A stretch of 64,000 bases of DNA, from positions 1 to 64,000 of the forward strand of contig NZ_BDBY01000026.1 in assembly GCF_001613225.1 (NCBI RefSeq). Reading direction: 5' to 3'. Position numbers and translations under genes: made by a program. The notes beneath the pieces are model-generated. The model was not told where the DNA came from and made no database searches. It worked only from the letters and a program-made list of their open reading frames with translations. How positions within the stretch are numbered: position 1 is the first letter of the stretch; each line of letters starts with the position of its first letter. The DNA comes from Nocardia pseudovaccinii NBRC 100343 (GTDB lineage: Bacteria > Actinomycetota > Actinomycetes > Mycobacteriales > Mycobacteriaceae). This document shows positions 1 through 8,772 of this stretch, piece by piece.

Positions 1-533
1 TGGCGCCAACTACCGGCAGCTCGATCGCGGGCCGAGACCACGGTGACCGGCAGCGGCCAGGCGATGGCCAGTTCCGGATCGTCGTAGGCGACGCCGATAT
101 CCTCGGTCGGATCGTGCGGACGGTCGATCCGGTAGCAGACGTCGGCGGCCGCGGTGAGCGCCTGGAAGCCGTGCAGGAAGCCCGGCGGCACGTAGAGTTG
201 CCGAAATTCGGTGTCGTCGAGTCGAAATGCCTGCTGCCGCCCGAAACTCGGCGAATCCGGCCGGATATCGACCAGCACGTCGTACACCGCGCCGTGCGCG
301 CAGCGCACCAGCTTCGCCTCACCGCGCCTGGATCGTCCGTGCATGCCCCGGATGACTCCGCGTGCCGAACGGGATTGCGAATCCTGCACGAATGCGGCCG
401 CCGTACCGGGTGCGCCGAGGTGGGCGTCGAACTCCGTGGCGTCGAAGGTGCGGGTGAACAGGCCGCGGTCGTCCCGGAAGGGTTCGGGCACCAGCACCAG
501 GACATCGGCGAGATCGGTGTGTTCGATGCGCAC
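1..533 (-). CDS. RmlC-type NDP-4-keto-sugar 3,5-epimerase (3' end outside window)
   Basis: Cupin-fold sugar epimerase of the dTDP-4-dehydrorhamnose 3,5-epimerase family, which inverts C3 and/or C5 of a nucleotide-linked 4-keto-6-deoxyhexose in the cytoplasm. About 177 codons are visible. Family landmarks are RGMHGRSRRGEAKLVR (usual RGLHxQxPPxxQxKLVR), AVYDVLVDIR, RQLYVPPGFLHGF and the CYRIDRPHDP segment. The C-terminus runs off the window. The frame is closed upstream by a TGA, leaving a GTG at 533 (or the preceding CTG) as start, with no clear ribosome site. It diverges from the C-methyltransferase, whose ATG is only 15 bp away, so the two probably act on the same deoxysugar. Whether it is a 3,5- or a 3-epimerase cannot be told. 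Confidence 0.85.
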   Translation of the reverse strand, partial: MRIEHTDLADVLVLVPEPFRDDRGLFTRTFDATEFDAHLGAPGTAAAFVQDSQSRSARGVIRGMHGRSRRGEAKLVRCAHGAVYDVLVDIRPDSPSFGRQQAFRLDDTEFRQLYVPPGFLHGFQALTAAADVCYRIDRPHDPTEDIGVAYDDPELAIAWPLPVTVVSARDRAAGSWR

Positions 534-547
534 CAGGCCATCGTGTC

Positions 548-1657
548 ATGAACGGCGCGGTCCCGGGCCGCGGTTGCCGCGGCTGCTCGAGTTCCGAACT
601 CACCCCGGTGCTCGATCTCGGCAAAGTTCCTGCCGCCGACCACTTTCCGCTCGCGGGCAGTGCGATCGAAACCACCGAGACCGCGCATCCGCTGCGCATG
701 GATGTCTGCGGCGCCTGCGGGCTGGCGCAATTGGCCGATGACGACACCCGCACCGCTGAGCCGCGCGGTATCGAGCCGCAGGCGCTGCGCGATCAGGCCG
801 CCGACGCGGTGGCACGGGTGGCGCGCGCCGGGCTGTTGCGCGGGCGGACCGTGCGCGAATTCGGCAGTCCGCACGGCGGTACCTGGCTGCCATTGCTCGC
901 GGGGCGCGGGTTCGAATCCGCCGACGGGGTCGCCGATGTAGTGCTCGACTGCTTCGGCATCATGCACGAGCCGGATCAGCGGGCCGCCTTCGCGCAGCGG
1001 GCCGCGGCGACCGCACCGACGGGTCTGCTGCTGCTCCAGTACCACTCGCTGGCCACGATTGTCGCCGGTGGTCAGTGGAATGCATTGCGGCACGGGCATT
1101 TCGCGTACTACTCGCTCGGCGCACTGCGCCGATTGCTCGAGGCCGCCGGGATGAGTGTGGCGACGGCGTGGGAATTCGACCTGTACGGCGGCACCGTCCT
1201 GATCGGCGCGGTGCACGGCGCGGTCGAACCGGACGGTTCGGTGCGCGCGATTCGCGCCGCCGAAGCCGAGTACACCGATCTCGTTGCGCTACAGGGCCTT
1301 CAGCGCACGACCGACGAGCATGCCCGACTCCTGCGCCGCTGGCTCGAGGCGATGGCGGCGCGCCGCAGACGGGTGTACGCCTATGGGGCGGCGTCGCGCG
1401 CGGTCGCGCTCTTCAGCATTGCCGGAGTGCACCGCGGACTGATCGCCGCGGTTGCCGATGCCTCACCGGCCAAACAGGGCCGCCGGATGCCGGGCACCGA
1501 CATCCCGATCATCTCTCCGGCCGAACTCGTCTCCGCCCGACCGGATTTCGTGCTGCTGACATTGCGCGATCTGCTCACGGAGGTCCGTGCCAGGTTTCCC
1601 GAGCTCGACGGCCGCTGGGTCGTCGACGACCCGGCTGGCCCCTCGGAAGGGCGGTGA
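548..1657 (+). CDS. NDP-hexose C-methyltransferase
   Basis: SAM-dependent C-methyltransferase of the TylC3/NovU type, which adds a methyl branch to a keto-deoxysugar nucleotide. The 369 residues show the three-part layout. An N-terminal zinc-binding domain carries Cys10, Cys13, Cys54 and Cys57. A central methyltransferase core follows, with a conserved-looking GQWNALRHGHFAYYSL segment. The C-terminal Rossmann-like domain (about 255-365) contains YAYGAASRAVALF, matching the usual GYGAAAKG motif. The SAM loop reads VREFGSPHGGTW instead of the usual EIGSNDG, so it is somewhat divergent, and the protein is shorter than the usual 400 or so residues. The start is fixed by the need to include Cys10. 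It starts back-to-back with the RmlC-like gene. Confidence 0.82.
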   Translation: MNGAVPGRGCRGCSSSELTPVLDLGKVPAADHFPLAGSAIETTETAHPLRMDVCGACGLAQLADDDTRTAEPRGIEPQALRDQAADAVARVARAGLLRGRTVREFGSPHGGTWLPLLAGRGFESADGVADVVLDCFGIMHEPDQRAAFAQRAAATAPTGLLLLQYHSLATIVAGGQWNALRHGHFAYYSLGALRRLLEAAGMSVATAWEFDLYGGTVLIGAVHGAVEPDGSVRAIRAAEAEYTDLVALQGLQRTTDEHARLLRRWLEAMAARRRRVYAYGAASRAVALFSIAGVHRGLIAAVADASPAKQGRRMPGTDIPIISPAELVSARPDFVLLTLRDLLTEVRARFPELDGRWVVDDPAGPSEGR

Positions 1658-1742
1658 ACATATGCCGTGAGTTCGCCGTCGTAGCGGGATCGGCGTCGGC
1701 GTTGCGCGTTTTGCTGTAGAGACATCTGTTATTGGGGAACCT

Positions 1743-1748
1743 GAGGGG
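1743..1748 (+). promoter_or_regulatory. Ribosome binding site of the porin gene
   Basis: GAGGGG lies 8 bases before the ATG at 1757 and supports that start. Confidence 0.6.
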
Positions 1749-1756
1749 AAATACTG

Positions 1757-2392
1757 ATGAGGGAGAACACACTCCGTAGCCGGAGTCTGCGCGCGTTCAT
1801 ACTGGCCTCGGTAACGGCTTCGGGTCTGGCCTTTACCACCGGCGCCGCATCCGCGGCGATCGATAGCACCAGTCAGATCGTCGATCGGCAGGATCGGACG
1901 GTCGAGGCGATTCAATCCGATACCCGGATCGATTTCGTTCCACCGCTGGACGGCAATCCGCTGACCCGCGAGTGGTTCCACAACGGGGAGGCCTCCTACC
2001 GCATCTCCGGACCGAACGCCCAGGACTGGTCGGGCCACATCACGGTGGGATACCAGGTCGGATATCCGGCCACGGTAAACGGCCGGATCCGGTTCCAGTG
2101 GTACACGCCGGACCTCGGTCTCGATCTCGGTGGCGCCGACGGATCGGTGCTCAAGCTCAACGGACTGATTCCGCGCGCGGGCGTCGAGCTCGAGGTTGGT
2201 TTCGGGCCCGGCATCCAGACCTTCGAATGCACGGGCGGCGACGTCTCCGGCTCGGAGGGCTTCATCCGGATGTCCGGCTTCCACGGTACCGTCACCGGCG
2301 TGCTCGGTCAGACGACCATTCGCCCGTTCGTGCGGGTGATCAGCGCCAACGGAGATGCGGTGTACACCTACGGCACGCTCTGGACCATCTGA
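1757..2392 (+). CDS. MspA-family outer-membrane porin
   Basis: Subunit of an octameric MspA-type channel of the mycolic-acid outer membrane, used for small hydrophilic solutes. The 211-residue precursor has a Sec signal peptide (about residues 1-33, ending AASA). The mature part follows MspA closely: IVDRQDRTVEAIQ, PLTREWFHNGEASY, ITVGYQVGYP, GPGIQTF, DVSGSEG, GFHGTVTG, IRPFVRVI and VYTYGTLW near the C-terminus. The constriction loop (around GGADGSVLKL) has fewer acidic residues than the two adjacent Asp of MspA, which may change ion selectivity. Porins of this type form hetero-oligomers in Nocardia. It stands alone and is followed by a hairpin. Confidence 0.93.
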   Translation: MRENTLRSRSLRAFILASVTASGLAFTTGAASAAIDSTSQIVDRQDRTVEAIQSDTRIDFVPPLDGNPLTREWFHNGEASYRISGPNAQDWSGHITVGYQVGYPATVNGRIRFQWYTPDLGLDLGGADGSVLKLNGLIPRAGVELEVGFGPGIQTFECTGGDVSGSEGFIRMSGFHGTVTGVLGQTTIRPFVRVISANGDAVYTYGTLWTI

Positions 2393-2404
2393 GTCCGCAG
2401 TGCT

Positions 2405-2443
2405 CAGCAGTGTGGCGTCCGGTCATCGGGCGCCACACTGCTG
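2405..2443 (+). terminator. Perfect 13-bp hairpin after the porin gene
   Basis: CAGCAGTGTGGCG (2405-2417) pairs perfectly with CGCCACACTGCTG (2431-2443) across a 13-nt loop, starting 13 nt after the porin stop codon. There is no T-run, as is common in actinobacterial terminators. It separates the porin from the lipid operon. Confidence 0.7.
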
Positions 2444-2576
2444 TGTGGGCACCCTGGGGTGAGAATTGCCCACCCTCGGGTTTGCTGGGCGATCCCTGAG
2501 GTCTCTGTTCCGCGGGGCGCGGACACCGGAAAGTTGTTCGTGTTCCCGTTTCCGATCTCCCGGAGGAATCCCCTGT

Positions 2577-4244
2577 ATGCAGCCGAGCTACGTTCACCAA
2601 GTCCGTCGGCAGGTATGCGAATACGGGGATACGAGGTCGTACACCTATCTGCGTGAGGTCGGTCGCGAGTTCGTCGAGGAGATCGTCACCTACCGCGAAC
2701 TCGATCGCGATGCCAGGGCCGTGGCCGCTTGGCTGGCGACACGTCGAGAAGCCGAGCAGCCGGTCGTGCTGCTCTATCAGGACGGCATGGCCTTTCTACG
2801 GGCTTTTCTCGGTTGTTTGTACGCCGGTGTCGTGGCCGTCCCGGCGCCGCTGCCGCACTACGAGAGCAGCGCGCAGCGGGTTCGCGGCATAATCGCGGAC
2901 TCCGGTGCCCAGCTGGTGCTCACCAGCGCCGATGTGCGACCGCTGGTCGTGGCGGCCACCACGGCGACCGTCGTCGCCACCGACGATCCGCTCGGCGACC
3001 CGGACGCCTGGCGCATGCCCGACATCGATTCCGCGACGATCGCCTTCCTGCAGTACACATCGGGTTCGACGGGCACACCGAAGGGTGTCGTCGTGACGCA
3101 CGGCAACCTCATGCACAACGAGGCCGCCATCATGGCGATCGGACTGGGTGAATCGACGACCGCCGTCAGCTGGATCCCGCATTTCCACGATATGGGGCTG
3201 ATCGGCCTGCTGCTCGCGGTGGTCTACGGCGGCGGGAATCTCGTATTCATGGCGCCGACGACCTTCCTGAAGCGTCCGGTCCGCTGGCTGCAGGCCATCG
3301 ACAAATACCGGGCAACCATCACTGCCGCACCGAATTTCGCGTACGACCTGATCCTCCGGCGGGTCAGCGACGAGCAGTTGGCCGAACTCGATCTCAGCAC
3401 CCTGACGATCGCGCTGTGCGGGGCCGAGCCGGTCCGTGAGCGGACCGTGACGGCGGTGCTCGAGCGGTTCGCGCCGACGGGTCTGCGGCCCACGGCATTC
3501 CTGCCCGCGTACGGCCTCGCCGAAGTGACATTGCTGGCCAGCGTCGGAGCGGTCGATGCGGCACCGGTCTATCTGGACTCCGAAAGCGGCGCCCGGCTCG
3601 TCGGTTGCGGTTCGCCCGCCCGCGGTCTCGATATCCGCATCGTCGACCCGGACACGCGAGAGCAGTTGCCGGACAACACGGTCGGCGAAATCTGGATCCG
3701 AGGTGACAGTGTCGCCGCAGGCTATTGGAACCGTCCCGCCGAGACCGTGGACACCTTCGACGCCCATATCGGCACCGAGGGACCATTCCTGCGCACCGGT
3801 GACCTCGGTCTGCTGCGCGATAACGAGTTGTTCGTCACGGGTCGCCGCAAGGACCTGTTGATCATCAACGGCCGCAATGTCTATCCCCAGGATGTCGAAG
3901 AACTGGTGCAAGAGCTGCATCCCGCGCTCGCCGACAGTGCCGGAGTGGCCGTCGCCGTGGACGCGGGCGGCAGGGAGCGAATGGTCGTGGTGCAGGGCGT
4001 GCAGCCCGCACGGCTCGCTGGCTCGACGCTGGCCGAGCTGACCTCCTCGATCAAGGTCGCCGTGGCACGTGGCTTCGATGTGCCCGCGCCGAATGTCGTT
4101 CTGGTAGAGCGCCGTGCGGTGCATCGCACCACCAGCGGCAAGGTGCAGCGCGGCTCGATGCGCGATGCGTTCCTCCAGCACCGCATCGAGGGCGTACTGC
4201 ACGAGGATCTCGAACCGGCACTGAACCGAGCACTGACCGTCTGA
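2577..4244 (+). CDS. Fatty acyl-AMP ligase (FAAL)
   Basis: ANL-superfamily enzyme that activates a fatty acid as acyl-AMP and passes it to an acyl carrier protein; a FadD32/FAAL type is favoured over a CoA ligase. In 555 residues it shows LQYTSGSTGTPKGVVVTHGN (P-loop A3), SWIPHFHDMGLIG, AYGLAEVTLL, RTGDLGLL, GRRKDLLIINGRNVYPQDVE and a C-terminal TTSGKVQR with the adenylation lysine. The early VAVPAPLPHYESSAQRV region and NVYPQDVE are typical of FAALs. The ATG at 2577 has GGAGGAA (2562-2568) 8 nt upstream; an in-frame start farther upstream lacks this. It is followed after 14 bp by the ACP and then by the polyketide synthase, so it should load the starter acyl chain. Confidence 0.92.
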   Translation: MQPSYVHQVRRQVCEYGDTRSYTYLREVGREFVEEIVTYRELDRDARAVAAWLATRREAEQPVVLLYQDGMAFLRAFLGCLYAGVVAVPAPLPHYESSAQRVRGIIADSGAQLVLTSADVRPLVVAATTATVVATDDPLGDPDAWRMPDIDSATIAFLQYTSGSTGTPKGVVVTHGNLMHNEAAIMAIGLGESTTAVSWIPHFHDMGLIGLLLAVVYGGGNLVFMAPTTFLKRPVRWLQAIDKYRATITAAPNFAYDLILRRVSDEQLAELDLSTLTIALCGAEPVRERTVTAVLERFAPTGLRPTAFLPAYGLAEVTLLASVGAVDAAPVYLDSESGARLVGCGSPARGLDIRIVDPDTREQLPDNTVGEIWIRGDSVAAGYWNRPAETVDTFDAHIGTEGPFLRTGDLGLLRDNELFVTGRRKDLLIINGRNVYPQDVEELVQELHPALADSAGVAVAVDAGGRERMVVVQGVQPARLAGSTLAELTSSIKVAVARGFDVPAPNVVLVERRAVHRTTSGKVQRGSMRDAFLQHRIEGVLHEDLEPALNRALTV

Positions 4245-4258
4245 ATCAGGAGTCGAAC

Positions 4259-4528
4259 TTGTTCACCACCAACACCTTTGCCCGCTCGACCACGATCGAG
4301 GGCTGGCTCGTGACGCGCATCGCCGACTACACCAACCGTGCCCCGCACCAGGTGGACCCGGCCGTGCCGCTCGCCGAACTCGGTCTCGACTCCGTTTCCG
4401 CGGTGAGTCTGTGCGGCGAGATCGAGGACCGCTGGCAGCTCGATCTCGACCCGACCATGGTTTTCGACTACCCCACCATCACCGATATCGCCGAATTTCT
4501 GACCACCGAACTCGCCGAAGTCGCATGA
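4259..4528 (+). CDS. Free-standing acyl carrier protein
   Basis: An 89-residue carrier protein with the phosphopantetheine site LGLDSVSAVSL (Ser45) and a helix III-like NPTMVFDYPTITDIAEFL-type end (DPTMVFDYPTITDIAEFL). The start is a TTG with AGGAG (4248-4252) 6 nt upstream. Its stop overlaps the next ATG as ATGA. By position it receives the fatty acid from the ligase and hands it to the ketosynthase of the following enzyme. Confidence 0.93.
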   Translation: MFTTNTFARSTTIEGWLVTRIADYTNRAPHQVDPAVPLAELGLDSVSAVSLCGEIEDRWQLDLDPTMVFDYPTITDIAEFLTTELAEVA

Positions 4529-7500
4529 CGGATATCGCCATCGTCGGACTGGATTGCCGATTTCCGCAGGCAGCGGATCCCAATGCGCTGTGGCAGATGC
4601 TGATCGACGGACGCGACGCCATCGCGGAGGTGCCCGCGAACCGCTGGCATGCCGACGACCTCCACGACCCCGCCGGTGGACCCGGCACCATCAACACCCG
4701 CAGCGGCGGATTCATCGAAGACGCGGACGCATTCGACCACGAATTCTTCGGCATCGCGCCGCGCGAGGCCGAGGCGATGGATCCGCAACAGCGCCTGCTG
4801 CTGCAGGCCACCTGGCGCGCCTTCGAGGACGCCACTCTCGATCCGCGAGCCCAGTCCGGTTCGCGCACCGGAGTTTTCGTCGGTGTGATGGCCAACGAGT
4901 GGGCGAATCTGCAGATGAGCGACTATGCCGCGATCACACCGCAGCACGGTTCGGGCAACGGGTATTTCATGACCGCGAACCGGCTGTCCTATCAACTCGA
5001 TCTCCGCGGTCCGAGTATCGCGGTCGATACCGCCTGTTCGTCATCGCTGGTCGCCATCCATCTCGCCTGTGGTGCACTGGCTTCCGGCGAATGCGATCAG
5101 GCGGTCGCCGGTGGCGTGAACCTTGTTCTCACCCCGGCCGTCGGCGTGTTCTACACCCAGGCGGGCCTGTCCGCGCCCGATGCCCGCTGTAAACCGTTCA
5201 GCGGCAATGCCGATGGGATCGTGCGCGGTGAGGGCGTCGCCGTGCTCGTGCTGCGGCGCCTGGCCGATGCGGTGGCCGAGGGTCTGCCGGTCTACGCGGT
5301 GATCAAAGGCAGCGCGGTCAATTCCGACGGCCGCAGCAACGGCATCACCGCGCCGAACCGGTGGGCACAGCAGCAGGTCATCACCGAGGCGTATCAGCGG
5401 GCCGGTGTGCGGCCGGAAGACGTGGACTTCATCGAAGCACACGGCACCGGAACGATTCTCGGTGACATGATCGAGGTCAAGGCGCTCGGCGCCCTGCACG
5501 GGGCGAACCGTGCCGAACCCTGCGGGATCGGATCCATCAAGGGCAATCTCGGCCATACCGAGGGCGCTGCGGGCGTCGCCGGACTGATCAAGGTCGCGCT
5601 CGGCCTGCACCACGGTGTGGTCGCGCCGACGAGATTCGCCGAACAGGAAAACCCCCGGCTGCGGATGAGTCACCATGGTCTGCGCCTGGTCGCGGAACCG
5701 ATGCCGCTGCACGGACCGGCGCTCGGCGGGGTCAGCAGCTTCGGGATCGGCGGCACGAATGCGCACATCGTGCTGGCGAGCGCACCCGCGAAGCAAGCTC
5801 CGACTGCGGCCGGTGGTGGCGTACTCACGCTGTCGTCGAATGATCAGGAAGGACTGCGACGCAACGCGCTTCGACTCGCCGACGCGTTGGCGACGGTACC
5901 GGAGGATCGGTTCGCACAGCTGTGCTGGACCAGCAACCAGGTCAAGTCTTCCGGCCGCACGCGAATGGCGATTGTCGCGGCCGATCGTGGCGACGCTATC
6001 GCACGCCTGCGGGGCGAACCCGAAATCGGTGTGGCACAAGCGGTCGGCACCGGTTGGATGTTCACCGGTCAGGGCTCGCAATTCGCCGGTATGGCACGGG
6101 CATTGGACGCGGCGAACCCGTCGTTCCAGCACGCCCTGTGGGCGGTCGACGATTGCATGATCGACCACCTGGGTCGCTCGGTGCGCGACCTGCTGCTCGA
6201 TGAGAGCACCGATATCGACCGCACCGACCTCGCACAACCCGCCATCTTCGCGATGGAATACGCACTCGCTCGGACACTCGCCGACGCGGGCGTGCGGCCC
6301 GCATGGCTCATCGGGCACAGCATCGGCGAATTCGCGGCCGCGGCCGTCGCGGGAGTTTTCGACCTCGACGACGCGTGTCGGCTCGTGGTCGCGCGCGGAC
6401 GGCTGATGCAGCAGTTGCCCACGGGCGGCGCGATGCTCGCGGTACGCGCGGCCGAGGACGGGGTGGCCGATCTCCTCGCCGAGGAACCCTTGGTTGCGCT
6501 CGCCGCCGTCAATGGTGCGGCAGATCTCGTGCTCTCGGGTCCGGTCGCGGCGATCGAGCGGATCCGCGCGGCACTCGACGCACGTGCGGTGATCACGAAG
6601 GCGCTCAATGTTTCCCATGCGTTCCACAGCCCGCTGATGGAGCCGATGCTGGCGGAGTTCGAGGCCATCGCCCGGGACTGCGTCTATCGTGCACCGAATA
6701 TTCCCGTCTATTCGACCGTGCGCGGCCGCCTGCTCGATGCTTGCGAGCTCATGGACGCCGCGTACTGGACCGAACACGTCTGTGCCACTGTCAGATTCGC
6801 CGACGCGGTAGCGGGAGCACTAGGCACCGAGCCCAGCCATATCATCGAGGTCGGCCCGCGAAAGGTGCTGGCGGCGCTGGTCGGCCGGATTCGGCCCGAG
6901 CTGGCGGCGCGCTGCCTCGCGCCAAGCCCCGGACCGGGTGCGACCGGCGCCGAATTCGCGCAGACCCTTGCCGCGCTGTACCGCGACGGATTCGCCCCCG
7001 ATTGGGATCGACTCTACGCATCGGCGCAACGAGTCCGTCGCCGCCTGCCGACCTACGAGTTCTCGACCGAACACCGATTCTGGGTCGAACCCCCCACCCA
7101 CACAACGACTTCCACAACACCTGAGGCAACAACCACTATGGATCAATTGATCGCACTCTTCCGCGAGCAGGCCGCCGTATTGGCCAGTGTCGCGACGGGA
7201 TCCACCGAGATCCGGACACCGGACACCGAGCGATCGTCGGTCAGCCCGGAGGCGGTCGCCGCCATTGTGCGCGCGGAGGTGGCCCGGGTCAGCGGCTTCC
7301 CCGCCGACCTGTTGCGGGACGACCGGACGATCACCGACGGCGTCGGACTCGATTCGATCATGCTCACCGACCTGTTCGGCGGACTCGTCCGCAAACTTCC
7401 CGGACTGACCATCGATCCGAGCTGGTTCACGGCGACGACGACCCTGGGTGATGTCATCGGCTATGTCGCGGATCAGGTCACCGGTGCGCCCGCGCCCGCC

Positions 7501-8772
7501 GCGCCGGAACCCGAGCGCGCAACCGTCGCGCCGGAGTATCGGATCTCCGACTTCGCCGAGGTGCGGGCGATCGCGGATCGGCTTTCAGGCGGCGAGGCGC
7601 TCGGGCTGTCGAATCCGTATTTCCTGATCAACGACGGCGTCACCCGGGACACCTCGGTGATCGACGGCGCGCCGGTGCTCAACTTCTCCAGCTACAACTA
7701 CTTGGGCCTGTCCGGTCATCCGGCGGTCGTGACGGCAGTTCAGGATTCGGTCGCGCGCTACGGCAGTTCGTGTTCGGCCAGCCGCGTGCTCTCCGGTGAG
7801 AAGCCGGTGCACCGCGAACTGGAGGCCGAACTCGCCGGATTGCTCGGCACCGAGGATGCGATCGCACTCGTCGGCGGCCATTCGACGAACGTCACAATCA
7901 TCGGGCACATTGTCGGGCCGGAGGATCTGGTGATCCACGACAGCCTCGCGCACGACAGCATCCTGCAGGGCTGCAAACTCTCCGGTGCGACGCGGCGGCC
8001 GTTCCCGCACAACGACCATGCGGCACTGGACCAGTTGCTCACCGATATCCGGCACCAGTATCGCCGTGTGCTGATCCTGATCGAGGGTGTTTACAGCCAG
8101 GACGGCGATATTCCGGATCTGCCCGCGATCATCGAGGTCAAGCGGAAGCATCAGGCGCTGTTGATGATCGATGAGGCGCACAGCATCGGTGTGCTCGGCG
8201 AACACGGTGGCGGGATCGGCGAATACTTCGGCGTCGATCGCGGCGATGTCGAATTGTGGTCGGGCACCATATCGAAGGCGCTGGCCGGCTGCGGTGGTTA
8301 TGTGGCGGGCAGCGCCGAGCTGATCCGCTTCCTCAAATACACCACACCGGGATTCGTCTACAGCGTCGGCATGACCCCGATGAACGCGGCCGCATCGGCG
8401 GCCGCGATCCGTCAGCTGCGCACCGACCGCACACCGCTGGATCGCCTGCGGCACAACGCACAACTGTTCCTGCGCCTGGCTCGCGATGCCGGTATCGACA
8501 CCGGTGACAGCGCGGACACACCGATCATCCCGTGCATCATCGGCGACTCGATGCGGACGCTGACACTGTCGAACGCGCTGCTGCGCCGCGGCATCAACGT
8601 CAACCCGATTCTGTACCCTGCGGTCCCGGAAAACCTTGCCCGCCTGCGGTTCTTCGTCACCGCATGCCACACCGAGGACCAGATTCGCGACACGGTGAAG
8701 ATCCTCGCGGAGGAGTTGGCCCTGCTTCGGTCAGCTCGCTCAGCGGAACTCGCTGCTGATTTCGGCGAATAG
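4525..8772 (+). CDS. KS-AT-ACP-alpha-oxoamine synthase megasynthase
   Basis: A 1415-residue fusion. Residues 1 to about 430 are a ketosynthase with DTACSSS (Cys171), EAHGTGT (His306) and GNLGHTEG (His344). About 510-830 is a malonyl-type acyltransferase with GHSIGE (Ser599) and HAFH. About 900-980 is an ACP (VGLDSIM, Ser944). About 1025-1410 is a PLP-dependent alpha-oxoamine synthase (SYNYLGLS, DEAHSIGVLG, GTISKALAGCGG, Lys1251), the fold of 8-amino-7-oxononanoate synthase and serine palmitoyltransferase. No ketoreductase, dehydratase, enoylreductase or thioesterase is present. The inferred chemistry is one malonyl extension of a fatty acyl starter, then decarboxylative condensation of the beta-ketoacyl-ACP with an amino acid, which also releases the chain. 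The logic resembles PigJ/PigH of prodigiosin. The 3' end overlaps the convergent next gene by 33 bp. Confidence 0.9.
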   Translation: MTDIAIVGLDCRFPQAADPNALWQMLIDGRDAIAEVPANRWHADDLHDPAGGPGTINTRSGGFIEDADAFDHEFFGIAPREAEAMDPQQRLLLQATWRAFEDATLDPRAQSGSRTGVFVGVMANEWANLQMSDYAAITPQHGSGNGYFMTANRLSYQLDLRGPSIAVDTACSSSLVAIHLACGALASGECDQAVAGGVNLVLTPAVGVFYTQAGLSAPDARCKPFSGNADGIVRGEGVAVLVLRRLADAVAEGLPVYAVIKGSAVNSDGRSNGITAPNRWAQQQVITEAYQRAGVRPEDVDFIEAHGTGTILGDMIEVKALGALHGANRAEPCGIGSIKGNLGHTEGAAGVAGLIKVALGLHHGVVAPTRFAEQENPRLRMSHHGLRLVAEPMPLHGPALGGVSSFGIGGTNAHIVLASAPAKQAPTAAGGGVLTLSSNDQEGLRRNALRLADALATVPEDRFAQLCWTSNQVKSSGRTRMAIVAADRGDAIARLRGEPEIGVAQAVGTGWMFTGQGSQFAGMARALDAANPSFQHALWAVDDCMIDHLGRSVRDLLLDESTDIDRTDLAQPAIFAMEYALARTLADAGVRPAWLIGHSIGEFAAAAVAGVFDLDDACRLVVARGRLMQQLPTGGAMLAVRAAEDGVADLLAEEPLVALAAVNGAADLVLSGPVAAIERIRAALDARAVITKALNVSHAFHSPLMEPMLAEFEAIARDCVYRAPNIPVYSTVRGRLLDACELMDAAYWTEHVCATVRFADAVAGALGTEPSHIIEVGPRKVLAALVGRIRPELAARCLAPSPGPGATGAEFAQTLAALYRDGFAPDWDRLYASAQRVRRRLPTYEFSTEHRFWVEPPTHTTTSTTPEATTTMDQLIALFREQAAVLASVATGSTEIRTPDTERSSVSPEAVAAIVRAEVARVSGFPADLLRDDRTITDGVGLDSIMLTDLFGGLVRKLPGLTIDPSWFTATTTLGDVIGYVADQVTGAPAPAAPEPERATVAPEYRISDFAEVRAIADRLSGGEALGLSNPYFLINDGVTRDTSVIDGAPVLNFSSYNYLGLSGHPAVVTAVQDSVARYGSSCSASRVLSGEKPVHRELEAELAGLLGTEDAIALVGGHSTNVTIIGHIVGPEDLVIHDSLAHDSILQGCKLSGATRRPFPHNDHAALDQLLTDIRHQYRRVLILIEGVYSQDGDIPDLPAIIEVKRKHQALLMIDEAHSIGVLGEHGGGIGEYFGVDRGDVELWSGTISKALAGCGGYVAGSAELIRFLKYTTPGFVYSVGMTPMNAAASAAAIRQLRTDRTPLDRLRHNAQLFLRLARDAGIDTGDSADTPIIPCIIGDSMRTLTLSNALLRRGINVNPILYPAVPENLARLRFFVTACHTEDQIRDTVKILAEELALLRSARSAELAADFGE

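Noticed and set aside
903..922. GGTTCGAATCC-like tRNA T-loop motif
   Set aside because: It lies inside the C-methyltransferase reading frame and no acceptor stem, D arm or anticodon arm can be folded around it.
5041..6777. Long minus-strand frame antisense to the megasynthase
   Set aside because: It is the complement of the KS and AT domains, has typical shadow composition (Arg, His, Asp, Gly) and no domain resemblance.
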